64,000 nucleotides of DNA from Lachnospiraceae bacterium (GTDB taxonomy: Bacteria > Bacillota > Clostridia > Lachnospirales > Lachnospiraceae): contig JAFZOW010000040.1 of the NCBI GenBank assembly GCA_017552715.1, forward strand, positions 1 to 64,000. The letters run 5' to 3'. This document shows positions 1-7,957 of this stretch, piece by piece (the first letter of the stretch is position 1; every line of letters starts with the position of its first letter). A program made the position numbers and the translations under genes. The notes below the pieces were generated by a model that was not told the DNA's origin, made no database searches, and saw only the letters and a list, made by a program, of their open reading frames with translations.

Positions 1-373
1 AGACAGCGGAAACGGCAGAAAAGGCGAGGATCGCTGTCAGGATTGCGTGGACAGCGAGAAAAAAACAGCGGAAATCGCCCCAATAGAGAGAATCGCTGTC
101 AAAATCGCATGTGCGGGGAGAAAAAGACAGCGGAAATCGCCCAAATAGAGAGAATCGCTGTCAAAATCGCGTGTGCGGGAAGAAAAAGACAGCGAAAACG
201 GAAGAAAAGGAGAGGATTGCTGTCAAAATCGAGTGAGCAGGAAGAAAAAGACAGCGGAAACGGCAGAAAAGGCGAGGATCGCTGTCAGGATTGCGTGGAC
301 AGCGAGAAAAAAACAGCGGAAATCGCCCAAATAGAGAAAATCGCTGTCAGGATCGCACGAACACAAAGAAAAA
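1..373. repeat. 62-bp tandem repeat array with hairpin arms
   Basis: Six contiguous units begin at 2, 64, 126, 188, 250 and 312, exactly 62 bp apart, and the array probably continues off the left edge. Most units carry the arm GACAGCG and, 23 bases later, its complement CGCTGTC, so each can fold into a hairpin. The stretch between arms alternates between two types (AACGGCAGAAAAGG-like in units 1, 4 and 5; AATCGCCCAAATAGAG-like in units 2, 3 and 6). Units 1 and 5 are identical over all 62 bases, which suggests duplication of a larger block. Because 62 is not a multiple of 3, any reading frame through it shifts at every unit, so coding is unlikely. Function unknown. Confidence 0.9.
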
Positions 374-464
374 GTCGACATATCCGGCATCCGGAAGGAT
401 GCGGTCATGGGATTTATCCTTGGGTATTGCAAAAGAAAAAAATTGTGATAATATGTATACGAGC

Positions 465-502
465 AAGGGCGCTTGATGAAAACAGGCGTCCTTTATTTTT
501 TT
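465..502 (+). terminator. Rho-independent terminator before aspS
   Basis: An 8-bp stem (465-472 with 486-493, one G-U pair) is followed by a T-rich run at 494-502. The run merges into the -35 box of the aspS promoter, so it insulates aspS from whatever lies upstream. A weak promoter-like TTGCAA-16-TAATAT (427-454) lies just before it, so a very short transcript is possible. Confidence 0.5.
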
Positions 503-529
503 GACAAGTACCTGTGCTCATGGTAAAAT
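501..529 (+). promoter_or_regulatory. Sigma-A promoter of aspS
   Basis: TTGACA at 501-506 and TAAAAT at 524-529 are separated by 17 bases, with TGG just before the -10 box (extended -10). This predicts a start near 536 and an untranslated leader of about 240 bases. Confidence 0.8.
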
Positions 530-535
530 ATTTGT

Positions 536-778
536 CTGTTCAGAAAAATCGCGAGGGTGAGCTTGCGAATCCCGAGTTTTACAGCGATTTGTCTATGAGG
601 TAACTTCGCCTGACGGCGAAGTATTGAAGACGCTCAAAGCCGCGACGGGCTCCCCCGATCTTTGATCGGGGGCTGTATCGGCGAAGCCGATTATGGATGG
701 ACAAAGCGCGTATCTATTCAGAAACGCAGGGCGGTTCTGAATAGATACAAATATTTTGAATTTACGGGAGGAAAAGAG
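536..778 (+). promoter_or_regulatory. Structured 5' leader of aspS
   Basis: The leader contains a series of inverted repeats: 546-552 with 584-590, 603-610 with 615-622 (loop TGAC), 652-660 with 664-672 (9 bp), 678-682 with 686-690, and a perfect 14-bp stem 710-723 with 735-748 just ahead of the ribosome binding site at 766-771. I do not find the conserved T-box bulge sequence expected for a tRNA-sensing leader, and no U-run follows any stem. Control of aspS by this RNA is therefore possible, but its class is unknown. No gene is seen between 1 and 778. Confidence 0.55.
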
Positions 779-2524
779 ATGAGCGAGCTGTACAGGAGCG
801 TAACGCTGGATCAGATCCGGGAGGAGCGGATCGGACAGACGGTGAAGATCGCCGGCTGGGTGGAGAATATCCGGGATCACGGCGGCGTATCCTTTATCGA
901 CTTAAGAGATATGTACGGGGTGGTGCAGGTGGTGATGCGTGACACATCCCTTCTGGACGGCCTGACCCGGGAAGACTGTGTTTCGGTTGAAGGCCCCGTG
1001 GAAAAGCGGGACGAGGAAACTTACAACCCCAAGATCCCTTCCGGTACCGTGGAAGTGGAAGCGAAGAGCGTGACGGTGCTGGGCAAGGTATACCGGCAGC
1101 TGCCCTTCGAGGTGATGACTTCCAAAGAGACCCGGGAAGAAGTACGGCTGAAATACCGCTACCTGGATCTGCGCAATGCCAAGGTGAAGGATAACATGAT
1201 CTTCCGTTCGAAGGTCATCGCATGGCTGCGGCAGAAGATGACGGAGCTGGGCTTTCTGGAGATCCAGACCCCCATACTCTGTGCTTCCTCTCCGGAGGGA
1301 GCCAGGGACTATATCGTTCCTTCCCGCCGTTATAAAGGTAAATTCTATGCCCTGCCCCAGGCGCCGCAGCAGTACAAGCAGCTTCTGATGGTGTCGGGTT
1401 TCGATAAGTATTTCCAGATCGCACCCTGCTTCCGTGATGAGGATGCCAGGGCCGACCGTTCTCCCGGCGAGTTCTATCAGCTGGATTTTGAGATGAGCTT
1501 TGCCACCCAGGAGGATGTGTTCAAGGTGGGTGAAGAGGTGCTGAGTGAATGCTTTAAGAAATTCGCTCCCGAAGGCAGCGTGGTGACGGATGCACCTTTC
1601 CCCATCATTTCCTATAAGGATGCGATGCTTCAGTTCGGTACCGACAAGCCCGATCTGCGCAATCCCCTGCGCATCATCGATGTGACGGAGTTCTTCCAGC
1701 GCTGCAGCTTCAAGCCCTTCCACGGCAAGACCGTGCGGGCCATCAACGTGCATCAGCAGATGAGCAAGGGCTTCCATGAAAAGCTCCTTAAGTTCGCACA
1801 GGATATCGGCATGGCGGGGCTGGGCTTTTTGGAGGTGCAGGAAGATCTGAGCTACAAGGGGCCCATCGATAAGTTCATCCCCGACGAGATGAAGGCAGAG
1901 ATCAAAGAGCTGGCAGGACTTGCCGCCGGCGACACCATCTTCTTCATCGCGGATAAGGAAAAGCAGGCCTGCCTTTACGCCGGCCAGATCCTTAAGGAAC
2001 TGGGAGAGAAGCTGGAGCTTCTGGAGAAGGACGCTTATCGCTTCTGCTACATCAACGATTTTCCGATGTTTGAATATGACGAGACGGAGAAGAAGATCGG
2101 CTTTACCCACAATCCCTTCTCCATGCCCCAGGGCGGCCTGAAAGCCCTGGAGGAAGAGGATCCCCTGAAGATCCTGGCATATCAGTACGATATCGTCTGC
2201 AACGGTGTGGAGCTTTCCTCCGGTGCGGTGCGTAACCACGACATGAAGATCATGGAAAAGGCCTTCGAGATCGCGGGCTACGATAAGGAAGTACTGGCAT
2301 CAAAGTTTGGTGCCCTCTATAACGCGTTCCAGTTCGGGGCACCGCCTCACGCAGGCATGGCTCCCGGGGTGGACCGTATGATCATGCTGCTTCGGAACGA
2401 GGAGAACATCCGCGAGGTGATCGCTTTCCCCATGAGCGGGACGGCTCAGGACCTGATGTGTGGTGCCCCTTCCGAAGTGACGGAACTGCAGCTTCGTGAG
2501 ACACATATCAAAGTGAGGGATTGA
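779..2524 (+). CDS. aspS: Aspartate--tRNA ligase
   Basis: Class II aminoacyl-tRNA synthetase that charges tRNA-Asp in the cytoplasm. The 581-residue length matches bacterial AspRS. The N-terminal OB fold (about residues 1-105) contains GWVENIRDHGG, the catalytic core has the motif 2 region FRDEDARADRSPGEFYQLD, and the bacterial GAD insertion lies in the middle. Motif 3 reads APGVDRMIMLL near the C terminus. I chose the ATG at 779 because GGGAGG sits 7 bases upstream; an in-frame TTG at 662 would add 39 residues translated from leader hairpins. Together with gatCAB downstream, the enzyme could be the non-discriminating type that also makes Asp-tRNA-Asn, but the sequence alone does not settle this. 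Confidence 0.97.
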   Translation: MSELYRSVTLDQIREERIGQTVKIAGWVENIRDHGGVSFIDLRDMYGVVQVVMRDTSLLDGLTREDCVSVEGPVEKRDEETYNPKIPSGTVEVEAKSVTVLGKVYRQLPFEVMTSKETREEVRLKYRYLDLRNAKVKDNMIFRSKVIAWLRQKMTELGFLEIQTPILCASSPEGARDYIVPSRRYKGKFYALPQAPQQYKQLLMVSGFDKYFQIAPCFRDEDARADRSPGEFYQLDFEMSFATQEDVFKVGEEVLSECFKKFAPEGSVVTDAPFPIISYKDAMLQFGTDKPDLRNPLRIIDVTEFFQRCSFKPFHGKTVRAINVHQQMSKGFHEKLLKFAQDIGMAGLGFLEVQEDLSYKGPIDKFIPDEMKAEIKELAGLAAGDTIFFIADKEKQACLYAGQILKELGEKLELLEKDAYRFCYINDFPMFEYDETEKKIGFTHNPFSMPQGGLKALEEEDPLKILAYQYDIVCNGVELSSGAVRNHDMKIMEKAFEIAGYDKEVLASKFGALYNAFQFGAPPHAGMAPGVDRMIMLLRNEENIREVIAFPMSGTAQDLMCGAPSEVTELQLRETHIKVRD

Positions 2525-2526
2525 TC

Positions 2527-2820
2527 ATGGCCAATGTGATCAGCGACGAGACCATTGAATACGTAGGCATACTTTCCAAGCTGAAACTGGACGAGGAAGA
2601 AAAGGAACAGGCAAGGAAGGATCTGGCCGAGATGCTGGACTATATCGACCAGCTGGGCGAGCTGGATACCGCGGGCGTGGAGCCCATGAGCCACGTGCAT
2701 CCGGAAGTGAACCGCTTCCGGGAGGATGTGGTGACCAACGGTGATATGCGGGAACGGATACTTGAAAATGCACCGGAAGAGAAGGACGGAGCCTTTGTGG
2801 TGCCTCGGACCTTCGAATAA
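2527..2820 (+). CDS. gatC: Asp-tRNA(Asn)/Glu-tRNA(Gln) amidotransferase subunit C
   Basis: The 97-residue GatC subunit stabilises the GatA-GatB complex that converts Glu-tRNA-Gln or Asp-tRNA-Asn into the amidated form. The family pattern is clear: an N-terminal helix with VGILSKLKLDEEEKEQ, then MLDYIDQLGELDTAGVEP and a C-terminal FVVPRTFE. It starts 2 bases after the aspS stop, with GAGG of the aspS 3' end as ribosome binding site. gatC is separated from gatA and gatB by two unrelated genes (2824-6119), so the three subunits are not one compact operon here. Confidence 0.95.
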   Translation: MANVISDETIEYVGILSKLKLDEEEKEQARKDLAEMLDYIDQLGELDTAGVEPMSHVHPEVNRFREDVVTNGDMRERILENAPEEKDGAFVVPRTFE

Positions 2821-2823
2821 ACT

Positions 2824-4248
2824 ATGAAGGAAAATCTTTCTATCGTACTGCTCTTATGCGCGACCACTCTGCTGGCCTCCCTGATCATCATCGCGGCCTA
2901 TAAGCACAGCTGGCCTTATAAAGAAGCAAGGATGACGGTCTCCCGGGAGGCCGTCTCTTCGGATACTGCCGAGAGTCTGGCACAGGCGCCTCTGCCTTCT
3001 CCCACACCCGGGCCGGCGAGTCCTACCCCCAAACCCACGGAAGGGGCGGAGCATCATGCTCCCACCGGTGCTGTTGAGATCACTGCCGTCCCCACCCTTC
3101 CTGAGGATCTGCCCACCCCCACCCCCGTGCCGAAATCCGATATACCGCCCATGGGGGTCATCGTGGATCTGGATTACAATTCCGATGTGGATGATGTGGC
3201 GGCCCTGCGCATTGCCACGTCCCTGGCAAAGCTGGGGCGTATCGAGCTGCGGGCCGTGATGGCCTCCACCGCCGGTGAGGAGGTATGCAAAGCCATGCAT
3301 GCCCATCTGCGCTATGACGGCTTCGGATCGGTCCCCATCGGGGCCAGTGTGGGGACGGTGCACAGCGGTTCCCCTTACTGGAAGGACATGATCAACGCCC
3401 ACTTTTCGGAGGCGGATTACAAGCTGAGCGACAGCTTAAGCCTGTATAAAGCCGTGCTGGCGGACTGCTCCAGGCGGGAGGAACTCATACGTGCCAATAT
3501 GGCCGCCAAAAAGCAGGCCGAAAAGGATAAGGAAAAAGCGATGGAAGAGACCCCGCCGGAAACGGACGGGGAGGGAAACAGCAGCGGTAATCACAAGCGG
3601 ACCATGGAGGAAAGGGAGAAAGCCGAGGAGGCGGAACGTGAGGCCAAAGAGGCAGCGGCCCAGAGTGCCAAGATCCGCATCATCACCACGGGCTATCTGG
3701 TCAATATTGCTGCGCTCCTGCAGGATCCGGAGGGCTATGCCCTGGTGGCAAAATATGTGGATTCCATATGGATCACGGGGGGAGTGTACCTTCAGGGAGA
3801 GGATCATAACTTCTGTGTTACGGAGGAGGCTGCCCTGGCGGCCAATTATGTGTCGCTGAACTGTCCGGTGCCCCTGATCTATTCCTCCAGCGCTTCGGTG
3901 GAGGAAGGGGAGGATGTGATCGTCTGCGGCGGAAGCATCATGAATGCCGCGGGAGCCGGACTGGACCCTGTGGTCATTGCCTTTTCGGGCTACGGGAAGG
4001 CCAATAATGTAAATCTGAAGGGCGGCCGTATCGCCTGGGATCCTTTCTGTGTCTGGGCCGCATGTCTGCCTTCCGAGGACACGCTGACCCATCTTCAGCC
4101 TATTCATATCTCGGTTTCCGCCGGGGGCTGGAACCGCTTCCGGGAGGATCTGCCCGCCAACTGCCAGTACATAGTGCGGGATTCCAAGGACCTGGGCTGG
4201 TATGTGGGACAGCTGGATATGATCATCAATCTGGGATTGGCACGCTGA
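2824..4248 (+). CDS. Membrane-anchored nucleoside-hydrolase-like protein
   Basis: The 474-residue protein starts with one hydrophobic segment (about residues 7-25), probably an uncleaved anchor because no convincing lipobox is present. A Pro/Thr-rich linker (about 50-105) follows. From about residue 110 it resembles inosine-uridine nucleoside hydrolases: VDLDYNSDVDD corresponds to the metal-binding DxDxxxDD motif, TTGYLVNIAALL to the second conserved strand, and AWDPFCVW (about 404) to the usual HDP motif, here with Trp in place of His. A highly charged Lys/Glu helix of about 60 residues (220-280) is inserted. The gene follows gatC by 3 bases. Activity on nucleosides outside the membrane is inference; the His-to-Trp change makes the substrate uncertain. 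Confidence 0.7.
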   Translation: MKENLSIVLLLCATTLLASLIIIAAYKHSWPYKEARMTVSREAVSSDTAESLAQAPLPSPTPGPASPTPKPTEGAEHHAPTGAVEITAVPTLPEDLPTPTPVPKSDIPPMGVIVDLDYNSDVDDVAALRIATSLAKLGRIELRAVMASTAGEEVCKAMHAHLRYDGFGSVPIGASVGTVHSGSPYWKDMINAHFSEADYKLSDSLSLYKAVLADCSRREELIRANMAAKKQAEKDKEKAMEETPPETDGEGNSSGNHKRTMEEREKAEEAEREAKEAAAQSAKIRIITTGYLVNIAALLQDPEGYALVAKYVDSIWITGGVYLQGEDHNFCVTEEAALAANYVSLNCPVPLIYSSSASVEEGEDVIVCGGSIMNAAGAGLDPVVIAFSGYGKANNVNLKGGRIAWDPFCVWAACLPSEDTLTHLQPIHISVSAGGWNRFREDLPANCQYIVRDSKDLGWYVGQLDMIINLGLAR

Positions 4249-4287
4249 ATTTGTGTGCGCAATTATATCATCTGCCGTTGTTTTGTG

Positions 4288-4316
4288 TTGACACAGAGGG
4301 GCGCAGGGTATAAAAT
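4288..4316 (+). promoter_or_regulatory. Sigma-A promoter of the chemotaxis receptor gene
   Basis: TTGACA at 4288-4293 and TAAAAT at 4311-4316 are separated by 17 bases, the same pair of boxes as in the aspS promoter. It shows that the receptor gene is transcribed on its own, inside the otherwise tRNA-amidation-related block. Confidence 0.75.
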
Positions 4317-4352
4317 TGTACTACTCATATTTTTCATTAGGAGGAATTGCAT

Positions 4353-6119
4353 ATGATCAGTAAATGGCTCAGTAACATCAGTGTCCGTGCCAAGCTCATG
4401 CTCATGACGATCCCGCTGGCTGTAGCGCTGGTGTTCGCCGTGGTCTTCATGGCGATCGAGCTTCACAGCACCGAGGAGGAAGTTTCGGGAGTTTATTACG
4501 ATACGCTCTATACCGTGAACAGTGCACTGGTGAACGGTGACCGGGATTTTTACCAGTCCATGGTGGGGGCCATGCAGTATTACGACTTTATCAACGGTTA
4601 TACCGGTGCTCCCCCTGAGTTTGCGGTGACCCAGCTGGAGGGTTGCCTGGACGATTATAATTCCAATAAGCAGCAGGTCTATGACCGGGTAAACGAGGCT
4701 GTGAATGTTGCCAGCAAGGATGAGGAGCTCTATAAAAACGTCAAATCCGCCAACGGCATGAACTATGCCGATACCAAGAGCGGTTTTGATGACGCCATGA
4801 AGGCCTGGGAAGAATCCTTTAACGTAAAGGATAATACAGGCGACTGGGAAGCCTTCCATGGCACTTTTTCCACAGCCAGGGACTATATCAATGATATGCA
4901 GGAGATCACCGAGACCTGGGCTGAGCAGGAGCATGTCGCCCTGCAGAAGCAGATCATGGCCAAGTTCCTTACCATCGCTCTTATCTTTGCGATCCTGATC
5001 GTGATCCTTACCGTGATCGTGGTGGCAACGATCCGTCAGATCCGCATCGGCTTAAAGAGCGCCACGGATAATCTGAACCAGCTGGCCAGCGGTGATCTGA
5101 ATGTTCACTTCCCGGATGATTCCGAGATCGGAACAGATGACGTGGGCACCATCACACGAAGTGCAAAACTGCTGAGCGATAAGCTCAACGAAGTAATGAG
5201 CAAGAGCAACAGTATGGCCAGAGAGCTTACTGATGCCGGTACGGATCTGGCTGATTCCGCCTCTCAGGCTTCTCAGGCCAGTGAGCAGGTGACCGATGCC
5301 GTGACCGAGATCAGCAAGGGCGCCGTGGCTCAGGCCGAGAGCGTGGAAAGTGCCGTGGGCAATACCGATGATATCGGCAACAATATCGAGAGCATCACGG
5401 GTAACGTAAGTGATATGGATCGCGTGGCCAGTGAGATGAAAGCTGCCTGTGACAAGGCGATGGAAGCCCTGGAGAAACTTATCCGCCAGAGCGAAGAAGT
5501 GACCGCTTCCGTGAAGGATATCGGCGATACCATCAATTCCACCAACGAAAGCGCCAAGTCCATTTCCGACTTTACGCAGGCGATCACGGATATCGCGACC
5601 CAGACCAATCTGCTTTCCCTGAATGCCTCCATCGAGGCTGCCCGTGCCGGTGATGCAGGCCGCGGCTTTGCCGTTGTGGCGGACGAGATACGTGCCCTGG
5701 CCGATCAGTCCAGTGAGAGCGCCGACAAGATCAAGAACATTGTTGAGAAGCTGCTTGCGGATTCCGCTTCCAGTGTGAGCGTATTAGAGAAGCTCAACGA
5801 GAGCTTCGGGGTACAGGCAGAACAGCTGGATTCCACCCGCAGCAATATGGAGATCATGAACGGCAGCGTGCTGAGCGTGAAGGAAAGTGCCGACAGCATC
5901 AGCAAACAGATCGCATCTCTGAACGATGCCAAGGAAGGTCTTACCGGTATCATCAGCGACCTCTCCGCCATCAGCGAAGAGAATGCAGCTTCCACCGAGC
6001 AGACCAATGCTTCCATGGAAGAGCTGAACGCTACCTTCACCATCATCAGTGAGAGCGCCGGTAAGCTTCAGGGCCTGGCAGCGGATCTGACCGATACCAT
6101 CAGCTATTTCAGAGTATAA
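4353..6119 (+). CDS. Methyl-accepting chemotaxis protein
   Basis: The 588-residue transmembrane chemoreceptor has TM1 at about residues 13-37, an extracytoplasmic sensor of about 165 residues, TM2 at about 203-228, a HAMP linker, and a cytoplasmic signalling domain whose tip reads [20 protein letters not shown] (from about residue 419), the site that docks CheA and CheW. The sensor has no ligand motif I can name. The ATG at 4353 has TAGGAGGA 7 bases upstream. It has its own promoter and terminator, and no other chemotaxis or flagellar gene lies in the window, so its ligand and partner kinases are encoded elsewhere. Confidence 0.93.
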   Translation: MISKWLSNISVRAKLMLMTIPLAVALVFAVVFMAIELHSTEEEVSGVYYDTLYTVNSALVNGDRDFYQSMVGAMQYYDFINGYTGAPPEFAVTQLEGCLDDYNSNKQQVYDRVNEAVNVASKDEELYKNVKSANGMNYADTKSGFDDAMKAWEESFNVKDNTGDWEAFHGTFSTARDYINDMQEITETWAEQEHVALQKQIMAKFLTIALIFAILIVILTVIVVATIRQIRIGLKSATDNLNQLASGDLNVHFPDDSEIGTDDVGTITRSAKLLSDKLNEVMSKSNSMARELTDAGTDLADSASQASQASEQVTDAVTEISKGAVAQAESVESAVGNTDDIGNNIESITGNVSDMDRVASEMKAACDKAMEALEKLIRQSEEVTASVKDIGDTINSTNESAKSISDFTQAITDIATQTNLLSLNASIEAARAGDAGRGFAVVADEIRALADQSSESADKIKNIVEKLLADSASSVSVLEKLNESFGVQAEQLDSTRSNMEIMNGSVLSVKESADSISKQIASLNDAKEGLTGIISDLSAISEENAASTEQTNASMEELNATFTIISESAGKLQGLAADLTDTISYFRV

Positions 6120-6139
6120 TATCATCGACTTTTTTACCG

Positions 6140-6172
6140 CAAGGGGGCGGGACTCGCCCCCTTGTTTTTTTT
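6140..6172 (+). terminator. Rho-independent terminator after the chemotaxis receptor gene
   Basis: A 10-bp GC-rich stem (6140-6149 with 6155-6164), loop GGACT, is followed by eight T residues (6165-6172). Confidence 0.93.
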
Positions 6173-6188
6173 ATTCGGATATGAGAAA

Positions 6189-6202
6189 ATACTGTACAGT
6201 AT
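6189..6202. promoter_or_regulatory. 14-bp perfect palindrome upstream of gatA
   Basis: ATACTGTACAGTAT is perfectly self-complementary and lies 21 bases before the gatA ATG, where a repressor could cover the promoter or transcript start. No regulator is identified, and it does not resemble the Bacillus LexA box. Confidence 0.35.
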
Positions 6203-6223
6203 GGCTTATAGGGAGAAATCACA

Positions 6224-7660
6224 ATGAAACTGACGGAAATGAGTGCATGGGAGCTGGGGCAGAAGATCGCCGGCGGAGAGCTGAAGGCTACGGAGGCTCT
6301 GGATGCCTGTATGGAGCAGATCGGCGTGCGGGAAGATGAGATCCACGCCTATATCACGCTGGATGCCGAGAGGGCATATGAAAATGCCGAGGCGGTGCAG
6401 AAGCGTATCGATGCGGGAGAAAGCTTAGGTCCCCTGGCCGGTGTTCCCATGGCTGTAAAGGATAATATGTGTACCGAAGGGATGCTCACCACCTGTGCTT
6501 CCAGGATACTGGGAAATTTTGTCCCTGCCTACAGTGCGACGGCTGTGGAAAAGCTTAAGGAAGCCGGAGCCGTGATCATCGGTAAGACCAATATGGATGA
6601 GTTCGCTATGGGCTCCACCACCGAGACTTCCTACTTCGGAATCACCCGCAATCCCCGGAATACGGAGCATGTGCCCGGCGGCAGCAGCGGTGGTTCCGCA
6701 GCAGCCGTGGCGGCGGAGGAATGCATCTATGCCCTGGGTTCGGATACCGGCGGGTCCATAAGGCAGCCGGCAGGCTATTGCGGCGTGGTGGGGATAAAGC
6801 CTACCTACGGAACAGTCTCCCGTTACGGCCTGGTGGCCTACGGTTCCTCCCTGGACCAGATCGGGCCCCTGACCAAGGATGTACGGGATGCCGCAGCGGT
6901 ACTGGAGGCCATCAGCGGCTATGACGAAAAGGATTCCACCTCTCTGGACCGTAAGGATCTGCATTTCACGGAGGCCCTGCGGGAGGATGTGAAGGATCTG
7001 CGGATCGGGATCCCCTCGGATTATTTCGGGGAAGGCCTGGATGAGGAAGTGGGTGAGGCCGTACGGAAGGCGGCGGAGGAGCTGAAAGCCGCCGGGGCAA
7101 AGGTGGAAGAGTGCCGGCTGGATCTGGTGAAATATGCCATCCCTACCTACTATACCATTGCGGATGCCGAGGCCAGTTCCAATCTGGAGCGCTTCGACGG
7201 CATCAAGTACGGTTACCGTACGGAGGAATACACGGATCTCCATGATATGTATAAGAAGACCCGTTCCGAGGGCTTCGGGGCGGAGGTGAAACGGCGCATC
7301 ATGCTGGGAAGCTTTGTGCTCTCCTCCGGCTATTACGACGCCTATTATCTGAAGGCTCTGAAGGTGAAGGCTCTGATAAAGAAAGCTTTTGATGAAGCTT
7401 TTTCCAAGTATGACATCCTCCTGGGACCCGTTGCACCCACCACGGCTCCCCGGCTGGGAGAAAGCCTCTCCGATCCCATGAAGATGTATCTGGGAGATAT
7501 CTACACTGTATCGGCCAATCTGGCGGGGATCCCGGGGATCAGCCTGCCCTGCGGTGCGGATAAGGAAGGGCTGCCCATCGGTCTGCAGCTTCTGGGTGAC
7601 TGCTTCAGGGAAGATGTGCTGATACGCGCAGCGTATACTTATGAGAAAATAAGAAAATGA
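6224..7660 (+). CDS. gatA: Asp-tRNA(Asn)/Glu-tRNA(Gln) amidotransferase subunit A
   Basis: This is the 478-residue amidase subunit that releases ammonia from glutamine for transamidation of mischarged tRNA. The amidase-signature Ser-cisSer-Lys triad is intact: Lys79 in AVKDNMC, Ser154 in GGSSGGS and Ser178 in GSDTGGSIRQPAG. The C-terminal NLAGIPGISLPCG is typical of the family. It begins a transcription unit after the terminator at 6172 and continues through a small membrane protein gene to gatB. Length and motifs match bacterial GatA closely. Confidence 0.97.
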   Translation: MKLTEMSAWELGQKIAGGELKATEALDACMEQIGVREDEIHAYITLDAERAYENAEAVQKRIDAGESLGPLAGVPMAVKDNMCTEGMLTTCASRILGNFVPAYSATAVEKLKEAGAVIIGKTNMDEFAMGSTTETSYFGITRNPRNTEHVPGGSSGGSAAAVAAEECIYALGSDTGGSIRQPAGYCGVVGIKPTYGTVSRYGLVAYGSSLDQIGPLTKDVRDAAAVLEAISGYDEKDSTSLDRKDLHFTEALREDVKDLRIGIPSDYFGEGLDEEVGEAVRKAAEELKAAGAKVEECRLDLVKYAIPTYYTIADAEASSNLERFDGIKYGYRTEEYTDLHDMYKKTRSEGFGAEVKRRIMLGSFVLSSGYYDAYYLKALKVKALIKKAFDEAFSKYDILLGPVAPTTAPRLGESLSDPMKMYLGDIYTVSANLAGIPGISLPCGADKEGLPIGLQLLGDCFREDVLIRAAYTYEKIRK

Positions 7661-7698
7661 TGGCCGGGCCTGTCCGGAAGAAATGAAAGGAGAAGGAT

Positions 7699-7929
7699 AT
7701 GAAAAAGATCAACGCATTTTTTGACAGCTTTAACGATGCAAAGGTGATGAGCCGCGGGATGTGGTTCTATCAGCTGCTGGCGGCTTTCCTCGGCGGCATC
7801 ATCCTGGGGATACTCATCGCTCCGCCCAGAAAGATGAGGGTCGGCTGCAATAACGGGAACACCAGCGTTCACGACTCCGGCTGCTGTGAAGAGGACGGGG
7901 AATGTTGCTGCGGCAAAAAGGAAGATTAA
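7699..7929 (+). CDS. Small single-span membrane protein with Cys-rich tail
   Basis: A 76-residue protein of unknown function. A short amphipathic start is followed by one membrane segment (about residues 25-43, LLAAFLGGIILGILIAPP) and a C-terminal tail with six Cys, including the clusters GCCEEDGECCCGKK, which could bind a metal or form disulfides. A good ribosome binding site (AAAGGAGAAGG) precedes the ATG, so it is very probably translated. It sits between gatA and gatB, in what is normally an uninterrupted pair. Confidence 0.75.
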   Translation: MKKINAFFDSFNDAKVMSRGMWFYQLLAAFLGGIILGILIAPPRKMRVGCNNGNTSVHDSGCCEEDGECCCGKKED

Positions 7930-7957
7930 GATAGCTTAAGCAAAAAGGAGTACGATC

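Noticed and set aside
1-373. CRISPR array
   Set aside because: Units are contiguous, 62 bp and similar to each other throughout; there are no unique spacers and no cas genes nearby.
43-504. Open reading frame of 153 codons across the left repeat array
   Set aside because: The 62-bp period shifts frame at every unit, the product is low-complexity Lys/Arg/Glu, and there is no ribosome binding site; it is a by-product of the repeat.
536-778. T-box riboswitch upstream of aspS
   Set aside because: The conserved T-box bulge sequence and a terminator with U-run were not found.
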